A stretch of 64,000 bases of DNA from Imbricaverruca yamaguchii (taxonomy: Eukaryota > Arthropoda > Thecostraca > Neoverrucidae). Shown piece after piece: positions 44,935-55,244 of the stretch (positions within the stretch are counted from its first letter, which is position 1; every line of letters begins with the position of its first letter). The position numbers were made by a program, and so were the translations under genes. The stretch lies in NCBI GenBank assembly GCA_034440575.1, contig JAOTOL010001616.1, positions 2,172,501 to 2,236,500 of the forward strand, read 5' to 3'. Below the pieces are notes generated by a model. The model saw only the letters and a program-made list of their open reading frames with translations. It was not told the DNA's origin and ran no database searches.

Positions 44935-45222
44935 AATGGCCACATTTATCGACCACTGACCCACTAGCCATCCCCTTCGACCTGCTACGAAACGAGGACA
45001 GACCGATATGCACTCGCTGTAACAGGCCACTGACAGTGAGGCACATATCTTCTGGTGTGCCCCCTATTCTCAGCGCAACGACGGCGATTCTTTGGACGAG
45101 ATGTATCCACGCTAACGATGACAGGTGTTCTGGGTGATGAATCACGCATCGTTCATACTGGACGGTTATTCGAGTTTCTCTCGCAAGTGCGTTTTGATGT
45201 TGTTTACTCGGGGAGATCTTAG
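44935..45222 (+). pseudogene. I-type LINE relic: ORF2 C-terminus
   Basis: Three shifted plus frames give the typical C-terminal pattern. RPICTRCNRPLTVRH at about 45001-45045 corresponds to the C-x2-C-x3-LTVEH zinc-binding region. FWCAPYSQR follows, corresponding to the H-I-x-x-x-C-P-x-Y part. FFGRDVSTL and LGDESRIV...LFEFLSQVRF come next, ending at a TAG (45220-45222) where I-type ORF2 proteins normally end (FLxxxGL). The region is broken by at least two frameshifts. Its 3' side continues into a 3' UTR and a defined 3' end at 45556, so strand and boundary are well supported. Confidence 0.72.
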
Positions 45223-45284
45223 CTCTGTCGCATTTCGTCCTACATTTCTCCCAGTGACATGTCACTGGCTGGTCTTCGCTTGCT

Positions 45285-45495
45285 CTTGCTGCTTCACTGT
45301 TTTACTGATGTTTCTTCCATCTCACTGTTTCACTGATGATGTTTCATGAATTTCAGTGTTTCACTGATGATGTTTCGTGAATTTCACTGTTTCTCTGATG
45401 ATGTTACTCCAATTTCACTGTTTGACTGATGTTGCTTACTTTTCTCTATCTGATTGATGATGTCGCTTGCATTTCACTGTTTCACTGACGATGTT
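45285..45495 (+). repeat. ~36-bp tandem repeat inside the LINE 3' UTR
   Basis: TTTCACTGTTTCACTGATG and GATGTTTCRTGAATTTCA words recur five to six times at roughly 36-bp steps between the ORF2 stop (45222) and the LINE 3' hairpin (45498). The units are diverged. Confidence 0.8.
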
Positions 45496-45497
45496 AT

Positions 45498-45556
45498 GGG
45501 CGCTGCATGACCGATGTAGTCGACGCGCCCCTAAACTCCAATAACCAACCAACCAC
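45498..45556 (+). mobile_element. I-type LINE 3' end: hairpin plus CCAATAACCAACCAACC tail
   Basis: GGGCGC at 45498-45503 can pair with GCGCCC at 45525-45530 around the loop TGCATGACCGATGTAGTCGA. The tail CTAAACTCCAATAACCAACC follows. The same hairpin and tail occur alone at 8800, 14549, 15270, 26269 and 27282. SINE B ends in a related form (GACGCTGCATGACC, GTCGATGTGTCGTAA, CCAATAACC). For tail-specific LINEs this region is the template-recognition site for their reverse transcriptase. Confidence 0.8.
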
Positions 45557-45569
45557 TAACCATCCCCTT

Positions 45570-46370
45570 CGCCATCAGATGGAGCTATCGCCCTTCCCAA
45601 CCCCTCTCCCAACCTCGAGTAAGACGTTCCACAAGGGAGCGCTTTATCTCCCACCCTGTTTCTAATCTTGATTAATGACGCCTTGATCTAACTTCCCCTC
45701 CAACAGTGCTGATCTAAGCACCTAAATATTCCCCACTGCATATTATGTCGGGACAGCAGTGCTGATCTGGCTTCCCTACGCAAAACCGACATTGCTCTGG
45801 CTCGCTCAATCCTGGAATACAAAGCGTCTATATTCGACTATAGCTCCTCGGTCAGGTCCCTTAACCACATAAAAAGCCACTCCGGGAGCACATCGCACGC
45901 CTACCACCAGGCTCCAGACTTCGGCCGAGGTCCCTAGCCTCCAACACTGAAGGGCACCACGACTAGTTAGATACCACCTTGGGGTCACTGCGCATTGCAC
46001 GTCACAATATCGCCGTCAATATTGCCCTTACTAACTGATCCGTTCTGCGCGCCTACAACATAAATACAAATAGCGTTGTTCTTCATATGAATCATCAGCT
46101 TCATAAACGGGCATGATTTCATGACCTGACCTCGATAAACTCCCCCATACCCCGTTACTCCTGAAGCCATGACTCATGAAGCGTCCAAACTGGAGTATTT
46201 ATTTCGAACACAGAAATCTACTTGCTTCCCCGAAACACAACATAACTTTTGCAAACATCCGGAGGAAAGCCAACAGCATGCATATTTTTACGCAGACGAC
46301 TCCCATATCGCCATAGTTCGGGAGCTGAATGGTGTGCTGGGCCCAACACTGGTCAAATCAAACTAACGCT
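45570..46370 (+). pseudogene. Second I-type LINE relic: reverse-transcriptase pieces
   Basis: VPQGSALSPTLFLILINDAL at 45626-45685 is reverse-transcriptase block B, ended by a TAA. ARSILEYKASIFDYSSS at about 45797-45847 matches the thumb/connection region that normally follows the catalytic core. HAYFYADDSHIAIV follows, with the catalytic YADD at 46289-46300. YADD usually lies about 45 residues after VPQGS; here it is about 660 bp away and comes after the thumb-like piece, so the order is scrambled by insertion, rearrangement or the juxtaposition of two copies. Non-functional. Confidence 0.68.
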
Positions 46371-46516
46371 ACGCCATTATGCAGCGCAAGAGAGTGAGTA
46401 GCCATACTAGCTTGTCTACAACAAAGCATCGAGGACCACATCACTGTACCCATCATCACATGCACTTCCTCACGCGCCTCCGTTGATGTTAGCCACCCAG
46501 CCCACACTGCACACAA

Positions 46517-46790
<274 letters not shown>

Positions 46791-46808
46791 GCACACCCAC
46801 ACATACCA

Positions 46809-46880
46809 CTCACGTTGTTTTGGGTCCCTGGCAATATGAGCAGCTTGTGGATGGTGTTAGCGTCCCTTTCTTTGTGATGA
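46809..46880 (+). pseudogene. I-type LINE relic: RNase H-like fragment
   Basis: Plus frame LTLFWVPGN followed by residues ending in LASLSL before a TGA. It resembles the WVPGHxGIxGNExADxLA motif of the LINE-encoded RNase H domain, which is characteristic of the I superfamily. The middle of the motif (HxGIxGNE) is eroded. Its position 3' of the RT pieces is the expected order. Confidence 0.5.
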
Positions 46881-47324
<444 letters not shown>

Positions 47325-47375
47325 CATATAAATGTATACATTTGTTGAAATATATGCATACATATGCATATGTAT

Positions 47376-48199
47376 ATCCAGAATTGATACACGCATACCA
47401 CATAACACATGCATAGTATCCAGCTTTTTGTTTAACTATTAGCCAACCTCAAACAAAAACACACGACTGAAGGAGTGAAGATGTAAAGTTGTGCTGAAGA
47501 CAAACTTGAACACATCAGTCGAAGTCTAACGGCAATTCGTCTGCCACGCTCTCATCACGCGAACATCAGAAATATTATCCCCGGTAGGTGCGCCGTTGCC
47601 GCTCCAATATATCGCAAACGGACGTGTGCCATTTGAATTGCGCTTGTTTTTTGCATTCGAGTTTTCCAAGAAGTTCTGGTTTCTCCCCGCGGGATTGATC
47701 CAGGCTGTTAGCTTGCACATCGCATGCACCGCCAAGGTTTAGACCGGACGCCTACGGCTCTCCCTGCACGCCCGGGCTTCGGATTCCCCTCGGGGTCAAG
47801 GGTGGTCAGCGGTGGCCTTCGTCTCCCGCTAATGGTCCATCTACGGCAGAACCGGGACACGGAGGTAAATATGCTGACACCATCCAAGTGTACCGTGCAA
47901 TGTAATGCGTGTAACGTGTGTTTGTGCGTGTGTGTATGTAACCTATGTGCACCTATTGGTTGCATCAGTGCCCAAGTTTTCAGCGTTGTATTTGCATTTT
48001 ACAGTGTGTGATTTGCTTCTGTCTGCCTTTGCTTCATCACCGGATGTCCCATAAGGCGGCTCAGTGTACCCTTTCAAGCTTAGCATCGGATCTCTAGCGG
48101 ATGACACTGGTCCTGATCTAATGGGAAACAATGGGAAACATGGGCGCTGGACCGTGTTTCCTTCTGGAAGGCCTCATGTGTTTCCCTCCCTTCTCCCTC
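47376..48199. other. No recognisable feature
   Basis: Unique DNA with a GC-richer patch at about 47720-47850. Frames on both strands lack recognisable domains. Confidence 0.45.
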
Positions 48200-48590
48200 C
48201 ATGGTACCTCCCCCTCCCGGAGGACCTCATGCTACCTCACTGAGCTGGGGCGACGCGTCGCGACACTTCGCGAGAGGGTCGGCAGAGGTGGCGGAGCCTT
48301 GGAAGCGGTGTCACCACCCTGCAGGACACGTCCCTTTTCCCTCCCAGAGGACCTGGTGCTCCCCCAGTGCATGGGGGAGGCGCGGAGCGATAATTGGTGA
48401 GTGCGGCGGCACACTTGACGGAGCACTGGGGGCGGTGCCACTTTCCTGAAGGACAGCCACCGCCCTCCTCCCAGAGGGCCGCGTGCTCCGTCACTGAACG
48501 CGGACGGCGCGCTGCGGTAATTGGCGGGAGCGGCGGCAGAAGTGCCGACGCCTTGAGAAGACGGCGGTCGTTGCCGCGGCGCGCTCATGA
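48200..48590. repeat. 127-137-bp tandem repeat, 3 units
   Basis: CCTCCCRGAGG starts recur at 48213, 48340 and 48477. Each is followed by a TGCTNC...CACTGA-type stretch, a GCGGTAATTGG/GCGATAATTGG region and a GAGCGGCGG/GTGCGGCGG region. Units are diverged, with spacings of 127 and 137 bp. Pro/Arg/Ser-rich frames over it have no domain. Confidence 0.8.
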
Positions 48591-48683
48591 CGCGTGACGA
48601 GTGAGCAGCGGCAACTGGCCCGCCACAGCCCCGCCTGCCCTCCCCCTCACCCGTCCGGTGACAAATGGATGTCGGACAACGGT

Positions 48684-48893
48684 GCCGACGACTCCCAGAC
48701 CTCCCAAATTGTGCCGACGTCTCCGAGACCTCCCAGATGGTGCCGACGTCTCCCAGACGGTGCCGACGTCTCCGAGACCTCCCAGGCTGTGCCGATGTCT
48801 CCCAGACGGTGCCGACGTCTCCCAGACATCCCAGACGGTGCCGACGACTCCCAGACCTCCCAGACGGTGCCGACGTCTCCCAGACGGAGTCCA
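48684..48893. repeat. 24/33-bp GC-rich repeat (GTGCCGACGTCTCCCAGAC)
   Basis: GTGCCGACGTCTCCCAGAC and its shorter and longer forms (with extra CCTCCCA or CATCCCA insertions) repeat about eight times. GACGTC palindromes therefore recur. The frames across it on both strands are repeat artefacts. Confidence 0.9.
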
Positions 48894-49495
48894 CACTCGA
48901 CGGACTAGCGGCCAACGGCACCTGTTTCCTGACGGTCGGAAATGTTGCTCCTGGGGAAGCTAAAGGTCACTGGAAATCCGAGCAGCGTAGAGGTGCTGGT
49001 GATGTGAATGAACGCAGTCGGTACAAAACACACATAAGCGGGTGTAATTAACCCTCGCATGTGTGCGGCATTTTGCCCTCTACCATAGTGAAGTTGGCGA
49101 GGGTTAGGTGCAATCCTGTTGTTGTTTCCAGAGCAAGGAGAGCTAAATAGGTGAAACGATAACCGGCGTGACACAACCCCTACCGTTTCCAAATGAAGAG
49201 TGCCAAAGAGATGAATCAATGGGTGGCATGTCGGATTGGATAGGATCTAGCGATTGCCACCCTTGTGTTCATAGGTGACCCTCAAGGTAGGGTCAAAGGT
49301 TAAATGTTCGCCTTGAAACGGATAGTTATCACAAGGTGATCGCAAACGCTTCCTGAGCTTGAAGAAATTTGCACGTTGAGTTATGATCAGTGTCTTCTTT
49401 GATGTAGTACAAATGTAATTATATATCTGAAGCTTAATTTTAAGCATTCAGGTCATGGGCCAAGTCAGGCCGATCTCCGATCCCGTATTTTAAAC
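48894..49495. other. No recognisable feature
   Basis: Unique DNA with TGACCC/GGTCAAAGG words at about 49276-49300. No gene supported. Confidence 0.45.
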
Positions 49496-49508
49496 CTATA
49501 TATATATA

Positions 49509-49554
<46 letters not shown>

Positions 49555-49570
49555 TATATATATATACACA
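49496..49570. repeat. (TA)n microsatellite, interrupted
   Basis: Three TA runs interrupted by GACA, TTC and CACA. A further short TA run lies at 51098-51117. Confidence 0.95.
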
Positions 49571-51830
49571 TAGTTGGATAAAACCACTGCTTCCACCCAC
49601 CCATGGGTTAAAATGGACGGTGAAATCTGATTCGGAGCTTAAAGTGACCATAAATGTTATTTTAGAACAAACAGGTCATCCGAGGTCAAATTAGGACAAT
49701 GACATCGTATGACCTTGGAATGTGGCCGGAAGAATAACATAATATATACAATCATCAACTAGCTTAAACGGTACAGTATGAAATGCGTCGCTTTCGGATA
49801 CAATTCCATGTCCAGATACGATAATCCGAGATTTCGTTCAAAATTCGTTCAAAGTCAAAGATTTTGGGGGCTTTTCCCCTGTATGACATTATAGGTTCGT
49901 GACTGCGCGTAATCTAACTAGACAAATAAGCAAACTATCAGAAAAAGGGTGCCCCAGAGGGAGAATAATCTTTGCTGGGTTCCAGTGAGTGGTTCGAAAG
50001 CTATCTACTGAAGACATAAATTGGTGGGGGTACATCAACAACCTCTGCCATCACTGGTGAAGGTTCAGGACTGAACAATTTTACCAGCATGATATAAACG
50101 TAAAATAATTCCAGATATAACTGCGTGGCCTTGGGTGTCATGAGCAATGTTATCCCCACACGTATAGATGAGCCATACATTGTGCATCCCAACTTATTTC
50201 GTGTTAGGCTAAATCGTGACACCCACACATAAAATGACGTTCGCATTCACTCGCGTGCCGAGGTCACCTTGACAAGTCCGTCGATTAGCAACATAGTTAA
50301 TCACCACATATAATAGGGTAGTCCACAGGCAGCATCAGATGCTCATCGAGACGTCCTACCATGGTGGGTACCATATGTCAATAACAAACAGTATGAAGAA
50401 TGTTAATGTTTGACCTGACTTTATGCCGTAAACTTTTAAGATTTTCGAGACCATAATGCGCATAGCATGTTCTTTCGTCATGTTGTGCCTTACACATGAT
50501 CACAAATTCCATTTTTCTAAGCCAATGTGGCACGAAAACACGCACATTGACCCGACAGCAGGTCATTTACCTTGAACTGGATGCAAATTTTGATGGAGTG
50601 GGTTGTTTATCTTGATGAATAAACAGCATGATAAATTTGGATTTGTCATGAAATTGCTTCGAATGACACCACTTTCTATATTTGCCGACATTTCTATCTT
50701 TGACACTCCTGAGGTCAATGTACTTTGATGACCTTGCCATGAAATGTGTGCGTAACATGCAAATCAGATGCATTAAAATGCATTGAAAGTTGTGTATCGC
50801 CGCGTCCAATCGTTCGGGTGATATCTCAGAAGCATCGTGTAGAAACCATCTCCCACCTCGGTCGGGCAAGGGTTTATTTGCACCATTACACCAGGATTTA
50901 TTGGGCGTAGCTGTTGAGGCCACGTGCATACTTATTGTTCTCATCAATATAGTGCGCGAGTGTCTAGGAGAGACCCATGCAAGTTTTAGCATCCATAGGC
51001 CTTGACAAATAGAGGATTGGTGCTAGTGGCTTCTAGGATGATATAGATAGCTTGGTTTGACGATGGGTCCGTCCCTCTCCGTTCTCTATTACACGCATAA
51101 TATATATATATATATATAGGATTCCCAACGTGCACTCTGCATCGCACACTCAGGGCTGTGCAGGAATCTTTCTTCCATCATCGCTGGTGCAACTGATACA
51201 AAAAAATCGGTCGGTTTAGGTGTTGGTGCGGTCATCCAAGTGGAAGGGGGCTCCGTCAGTGAACCAGATGCAATACAAAAGCAACTTTGGTAACTGGCAC
51301 TGCCCAGTTAGTCACCCATATAAGTTCATCTTCTCCTAACAATTATTCTGGAAAAGTTTTTGCTTTGTACAGAGCATGCATGAATGTAGGTCCAGGTTTC
51401 TTATGGTATCCATCTTGCGGTAGCGAGGCTGCAGCCGAGTTCTTAGGAATTCCCTTGCACCTCGTCTACTTTGGGAAATTTTCGGCAATGAGCTTGTGAC
51501 AATTTCGAACCAGTTCTCCGGATCTGGTTCTCTTTTTTCCAGTTGAGCCCTGCCAAAAGTACCTGACGCATCTCTGTCGTCAACGTTCCTCAGTGGTAGT
51601 CAACATTGCATCGCGGCTAGGTGACGCCTTCGTCTCAAAGTGGCTCCAGAAACGACGTTCAGGTAAGATAATCGAGTTCGCTCAACGATTTCGGTTTTGT
51701 CGGTATCGCTGTAGATCAGCACGATGTCAACGAGCACAACTTCGCCAAACAAAATTCCCGTTTCACGTACTCCCATTTCGTGCAATTCAATCATTAGCTC
51801 CTCCTTTAGCGCTGAATCTTTCCCGAGTTC
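49571..51830. other. Unique DNA with one possible coding fragment
   Basis: No gene can be firmly supported. On the minus strand, frame 51600-51830 contains LHEMGVRETGILFGEVVLVD and then IVLIYSDTD, which faintly recall the ETrxxGxGxV and IYSG segments of LINE endonucleases; the match is weak. On the plus strand, a pyrimidine-rich acceptor ending at 51542 and a CAG|GTAAGA donor at 51662/51663 bound a 120-bp stretch open in one frame. Both are low-confidence and mutually incompatible. Confidence 0.3.
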
Positions 51831-52440
51831 AAAGCGGCCGGCGATTGTGAGCGGCCCGGCGTTCGGCGACTCGCCGCTTATCAGGCGCCGGCCGGGCCGG
51901 CAGCAGGTCGCCGGCTCCACCACGCCGTCGTACACGCCCGGACACAAAGCACCCCTCCCGAAAACAGCGACATTACACGGCGCGCGAGCCGCCGGACGAG
52001 GCCCGACGGTGCCGCGCCGTCGGCCGACGCGCTCCCGGGGGTGTCGCCGCCGACGGCGAACGGCCGCCGCCGTCGACGCGGCCGCTGCACTTCAATTACG
52101 CGCCGTTGTGCGCTTCCGGCGCGCGCGGCGGCCGGCTGATTTAGCGCCCGGATAAGTGCCGCGCCGATTTCGCTGACCGGAAGCGCCGGACGCGGCGGGC
52201 TCGAAAACATGTGTCGCGCCGCCGTTGGGGTGTGGCGATGGCGGCGCGCGCGCGATTCGTTTCAATTGCCGGGCGGATGCCCGCGGCGGAATGTGTTCAT
52301 TGCGGCGGTCGTACGGCGCGGCGACGGCCGGCCGGCACGCCCGCTGATGACGCGCGTGCATGTTCCGGACGGAAGCAGGAGCAGTGATTGCCCACTTCGC
52401 AGGCGGCCGGGGAGGAGTCGGCTCGCGACTGACTTCCATG
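51831..52440. other. GC-rich, CpG-dense segment
   Basis: Sharply bounded GC-rich block with dense CGCCG/GGCGC words and interspersed AATTAC, CAATTG and GATTTA words. Similar in character to the blocks at 2600, 10015 and 42590. Frames on both strands lack domains. Possible CpG island. Confidence 0.4.
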
Positions 52441-52528
52441 AATATTCGGATCGGGTTTACGCCGGCGGCGCTGTAGACTGTGTTGGGGTAGCATCAGCAT
52501 GGAAACGACTGCTCGGGTTTTGCGCAGG

Positions 52529-52743
52529 ATCGTACTCGCGTGATTGCTGGCGTATAATTAAGTGCCTAACGTGTGTAACTATTGCTCTCTATTCAATGAC
52601 GTGCAAATGTTTTCTAGAGTATAATTCAGTACCCGTTAGGTACTGAATTATACTCTAGAAAACAGTTGCACGTCATTGAATAGAGACCATTAGTTGCACA
52701 CGTTGGGTACTTAATTATACGCTATAAATCACTCGAGTACGAT
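52529..52743. repeat. 215-bp near-perfect palindrome (105-bp arms, 5-bp loop)
   Basis: Left arm 52529-52633 and right arm 52639-52743 are reverse complements with about 10 mismatches in 105 positions, separated by CGTTA. The arm ends are ATCGTACTCG / CGAGTACGAT, and the inner ends are CAGTACC / GGTACTG. Within each arm GTATAATTAAGTGCC and GTATAATTCAGTACC form a second, internal similarity. No coding capacity or clear flanking duplication is seen. It resembles a foldback or palindromic MITE, or a recent inverted duplication. Confidence 0.95.
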
Positions 52744-54084
52744 GATGTGACTAATGCTTTCTATTTATTGCCGCGCAGTTGCCGTTAACTTCACATGAAG
52801 CAAGGAATAAAATGACAGATATTAATTAATACCAGGAAGAATATAGCCGGATCGCTAGATGTACTAACAGAGGTTATACATGCATGACGACTTTTCGCTT
52901 TCAATTTGATATCCTAGTTTCCGTGATCAACGTCATGAAGTGAGATATACTTGTTTCAAGGTACTATATGTGACATGCAGACATGTAGAAGCTGAGAGAT
53001 TGCGTTATCAAGATAAGGTGATATTGGGAAGATGTGATATGGTAGACTTTGGTCAATGATGGGACGCTACCGCTCAGGGTATTGATGTACACGACAAAAC
53101 CACCGCATATGGGTGGGAGTAATAAGCTATAATCACCTGGCTGACAGAAGGATGGGTCTTATCGCATATTCGGTATAAAACAACAAACAAAAGGCGAATT
53201 CCTCAGGAACGGTACACTCAATGAAGACTACTTCGAAGATACGCCGCCCTAACAACTGCAACCTTTGTGGAACCTGACTGACGTATTTATTGTCCAAATG
53301 ACTTGATTAGACGTGGAAAGTGTGCTTAACCCGCGCCGTCCTTCCGGTCAGATCCTCACACACCGTCTTGGGGGGGGGGACGGTTGAAGACTAAATTCTC
53401 TAAAATCCAACCAAGCATCGCACGAAAACGAAAGAGGTGTCATCGGAAAGCGCTCGACGAGTAGGGTCCGGGTCCACCCTCCAAAACAGTTCCCCAAAAA
53501 GTGACGTCACCAGGGTGGTTAGATTTTCACGACTTTTCACGACTTACATTATGTTTTTGCCTCTGGGGAGTTAATTTTTGGGGATATATGAAAAAAAAGT
53601 ATTTGGAATGAGAAAAGGACAGCGAAATCGACCAGGGCTATAATTTTTTGGCCCCCAAAAAGAAGAAAAAATATTTTTTTGACATGTAAAAATGTTTAGT
53701 TTTCAACGTTTTCTTTAATTTTCCTTTTCCAATGGATAGACCAGACCAGGAAACATTGTTGGAAGTCAACATTCCCTAATAAAAAAATGCTTACTTTAGT
53801 CAGAATCCTCTACTTGAACTGCGATTTGGCAAATACGCAAAATTTATGTGTAGTCCAAAACGAAAACAAAATGAAAAATTCACCTCGTACGTTTTGTTGC
53901 ATCCGTAAAGATAAGCAAGTGCTGAAAGTTTCATTAAAATATATTTATCCGTTAAACCGTGACGACTGGTTCAACTTTTTTGGAGGTGACCTCACTTGAC
54001 CTTGACTAATTCGTTGACCCTAGATGACCTGACAGTAAATTTTTGAATCAGCATGTCAAATTGATGTGGGAAAAGGTATGCCAA
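52744..54084. other. Unique AT-rich DNA
   Basis: No gene supported. At about 53326-53390 a G-run with AACCCGCGCC and GACGGTTGAAGAC resembles, in reverse orientation, the C-run repeat at 39205 and 54085. TGACCTCACTTGACCTTGAC words lie at about 53987-54005. Confidence 0.45.
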
Positions 54085-54176
54085 ATTTGGATGCGCTGCT
54101 TCGCGCTGTTCGTCCGCTATCTGCGTAAAACCTGAGGGGGCGGTTGAAGACCCCCCCCCCAGACGGGACGGGTTAA
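54085..54176 (+). repeat. Dispersed C-run repeat, copy 2
   Basis: Aligned with 39205-39296: CGCTGTTCGTCCGCTATCTG, AAAACCTGAGGGGG, TTGAAGACC, a run of about 10 C, AGACGGGACGGGTTAAT. The function and class are unknown. Confidence 0.75.
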
Positions 54177-54740
54177 TGCTTACTTCGCTTGTGGACAATT
54201 TACGAAGTCAACTGAAGCGACAACCGGAAGTGCGGGATCTTTAGCTGTCTGGGATGCTCAAAGCTTCTCTGCTCTCATAGATGAAGTCACACGCCAATAT
54301 AAATTAGCACAATCTCATATTTATGGAAAACTGCATGTCTGTATATTTTTCAGCGCGCGATTAATACGTTGAACTCGTCTGGGTGGTCAGCAATAGCCCT
54401 ACGTTTGTCTAAATGTCAGGGGTAATATATCCTAGAGTTGTGCGTTACAGCCATTACTCACAACAATTCCCGGGGAAATCTAACACGCAATGGTGAATTC
54501 ATCATGCGGCATGTTGTGAAATGTCTGCAAATTATTGCATTTATTATATAATATAATTCAATGAAATCATTATATCATATTGCAATGAAGCGATTACAAT
54601 TTTGAAAACGTCCTTTAATTCCAGCTCCGAGTTTACAAAAAGCAATTCTGGAGCTAGAACGGCGTATAAAATCCCTCGGATATAGCAAGGTACGTAGGTG
54701 ACTGCAGCCCCTTAAACTTGGGAAGGTGTGTAGCCATGTG
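54177..54740. other. No recognisable feature
   Basis: AT-rich unique DNA, with ATTATATAATATAATT-type words near 54540. No gene supported. Confidence 0.5.
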
Positions 54741-54885
54741 CGGTGCGTATGTAAGTGCGGAAATCTTACTTCACTTTAGCACAGTGCGTACGTAAGTGCA
54801 CTAATCTTCCTTCACATTAGCACGATGCATAAGTAAGTGCGGTAATCTCCCTTCACTTTAGCACGGTGCGTAGGTAGGTGTATGT
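54741..54885. repeat. 41-bp tandem repeat, about 3.5 units
   Basis: TGCGTATGTAAGTGC-like starts recur at 54744, 54785, 54826 and 54867, exactly 41 bp apart. Units share AATCTTCCTTCAC and TTTAGCAC. Confidence 0.9.
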
Positions 54886-55244
54886 AGCTTCATGTACATC
54901 ACCTATGTATTGCGTTTCTGGACGGCGAGCACCTGAGAGTCATCGTAAGCGTCTTGCATTTTAAAGAAATAAAGTCGAGGCCCCAGTTGTATCTCCAAAA
55001 CTGAGGACTGAGGCGACTCCTGCCACTCTCCACATCCGTGAGCGGAAGTCGAGTGTTGCGAATACCGTTACCTTCATCAAATTACATCAGACAGTCGAAC
55101 TTGATCCCATGTGACAAAATATGGGCGAACGCTGAACAAAAATAATGGCGAAAGTAGTCCTTACTCAGGGACGCCGGAAGTAACTGCCTTCCACGGTGAC
55201 CTTCTGGTGTCTATCGGTCTCCATCTGGTCTCCATAACCAAAGG

